DNA of 21,761 nt from an uncultured Lachnospiraceae bacterium (lineage in GTDB: Bacteria > Bacillota > Clostridia > Lachnospirales > Lachnospiraceae): positions 1 through 21,761 of the forward strand of contig CANRJU010000013.1 in assembly GCA_947631075.1 (NCBI GenBank). Direction: 5' to 3'. Positions 21,247-21,761 of the stretch are shown here, piece by piece. The notes beneath the pieces were generated by a model. It ran no database searches. It had not been told where the DNA came from and worked only from the letters and a program-made list of their open reading frames with translations. A program made the position numbers and the translations under genes. Position 1 is the first letter of the stretch, and the number at the start of each line of letters is the position of its first letter.

Positions 21247-21761
21247 CTACGAAAAAGTGCCGGTAGGGCTGCAGGTCAGTGAAAGAGTAGGATTAAGTGT
21301 CTTCTCTAAAGTATCACCTTCATAACGTTTAGCCACTACGGATGTATATGCTGTGCTCCCCTCCTTTGTGGCTGTTCGCCCGGTCAGGTGCCAGTGGTTG
21401 TCATAAGAATGGGAATTTGAACTGACAGAAGTACATTTGGACGTTTTTCCGTCATAGGTAAAAGTTCCCTTTACAATTAAATCCCAGCAAATTGTACCAT
21501 CGGCATCGCAATATTCCATAGTTTTGCTTTTAGTTATGGTCTTGCTACATAATGAAAAATTACCACCTGGAGAAATAGTTTCATCGATTGTAGTAATTAT
21601 ACAACTGCCATCTTCCAAATATTCAATCTGTTGTGAGGAGTTGCATGAAGCAGAGGCAGTCATAGGAACATTTTGCAAAGCAAAGTGTAGATTCGCAAAA
21701 AAAGTTCTCCCGAAATTAAAAAATAATTGCACATCACCATCACCGATCAAAAAAAGAAGAA
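21247..21761 (-). CDS. hypothetical, possibly secreted Cys/Ser/Thr-rich protein, 5' end beyond window
   Basis: I do not recognise this gene by name. The frame is open to the window edge, so its start may lie outside; a TTG at 21750 is the earliest start inside. About 170 residues are visible, rich in Ser, Thr and Cys, with seven cysteines. The stretch FALQNVPMTASASC resembles the end of a signal peptide, but the residues before it (LIGDGDVQLFFNF) are not a good hydrophobic core, so a frameshift or decay near the N-terminus is possible. The body has KGTFTYDGKTSKCTSVSSNS, then DNHWHLTGRTATKEGS and LEKTLNPTLSLTCSPTGTFS, an alternating pattern suggesting a small beta-rich extracellular domain. 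It resembles small exported proteins of clostridia, from memory only. Confidence 0.6.
   Translation of the reverse strand, partial: LLFLIGDGDVQLFFNFGRTFFANLHFALQNVPMTASASCNSSQQIEYLEDGSCIITTIDETISPGGNFSLCSKTITKSKTMEYCDADGTICWDLIVKGTFTYDGKTSKCTSVSSNSHSYDNHWHLTGRTATKEGSTAYTSVVAKRYEGDTLEKTLNPTLSLTCSPTGTFS

Overview
This window is the replication-origin region of a low-to-moderate GC Firmicute chromosome, most likely a clostridium of the Lachnospiraceae type. The support is the gene order (gyrA-gyrB-recF-yaaA-dnaN-dnaA leading left, rpmH-rnpA-yidD-yidC-jag-mnmE-mnmG-rsmG-parA-parB leading right), strong AGGAGG ribosome sites with several TTG starts, a 641-residue GyrB without the enterobacterial insert, and a DUF4446 gene after parB. 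The family-level assignment is inference; the Firmicutes assignment is firm.

Layout. 1-7685 (minus strand): 5' part of gyrA, then gyrB, recF, yaaA, dnaN and dnaA, tightly packed with ATGA-type overlaps. 6046-6299: dnaN-dnaA gap holding a recognisable oriC core (DnaA boxes, GC spacer, DnaA-trio-like triplets, AT-rich stretch). 7686-7912: divergent dnaA and rpmH promoters with one perfect DnaA box between them. 7913-10393 (plus): rpmH, rnpA, yidD, yidC, jag, closed by a strong terminator. 10529-14709: mnmE, mnmG, rsmG, with a perfect parS inside rsmG. 14785-16951: parA, parB and a DUF4446 membrane protein. 17026-17098 (minus): tRNA-Lys(CTT). 17202-18368: AI-2E-family membrane protein. 18369-18828: a 460-base gene-free stretch packed with palindromes. 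18829-19467 (minus): trmB. 19687-21105: a D,D-carboxypeptidase. 21247-21761 (minus): a partial protein I do not recognise by name.

How it works together. DnaA opens the origin next to dnaN; the clamp (DnaN), RecF and gyrase serve fork progress and repair. RpmH, RnpA, YidD, YidC and Jag cover ribosome, tRNA processing and membrane insertion. MnmE and MnmG together modify the tRNA wobble uridine, and RsmG methylates 16S rRNA. ParA, ParB and the nearby parS segregate the origin.

The gene content is ordinary. The least explained material is a family of short palindromic repeats in three intergenic regions (10441-10518, 11914-12021, 18512-18777) and in front of the carboxypeptidase gene (19624-19683). 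Two composite copies match in inverted orientation 8.2 kb apart, and a second 26-base inverted pair flanks trmB. No transposase, CRISPR array, prophage or defence system was seen.
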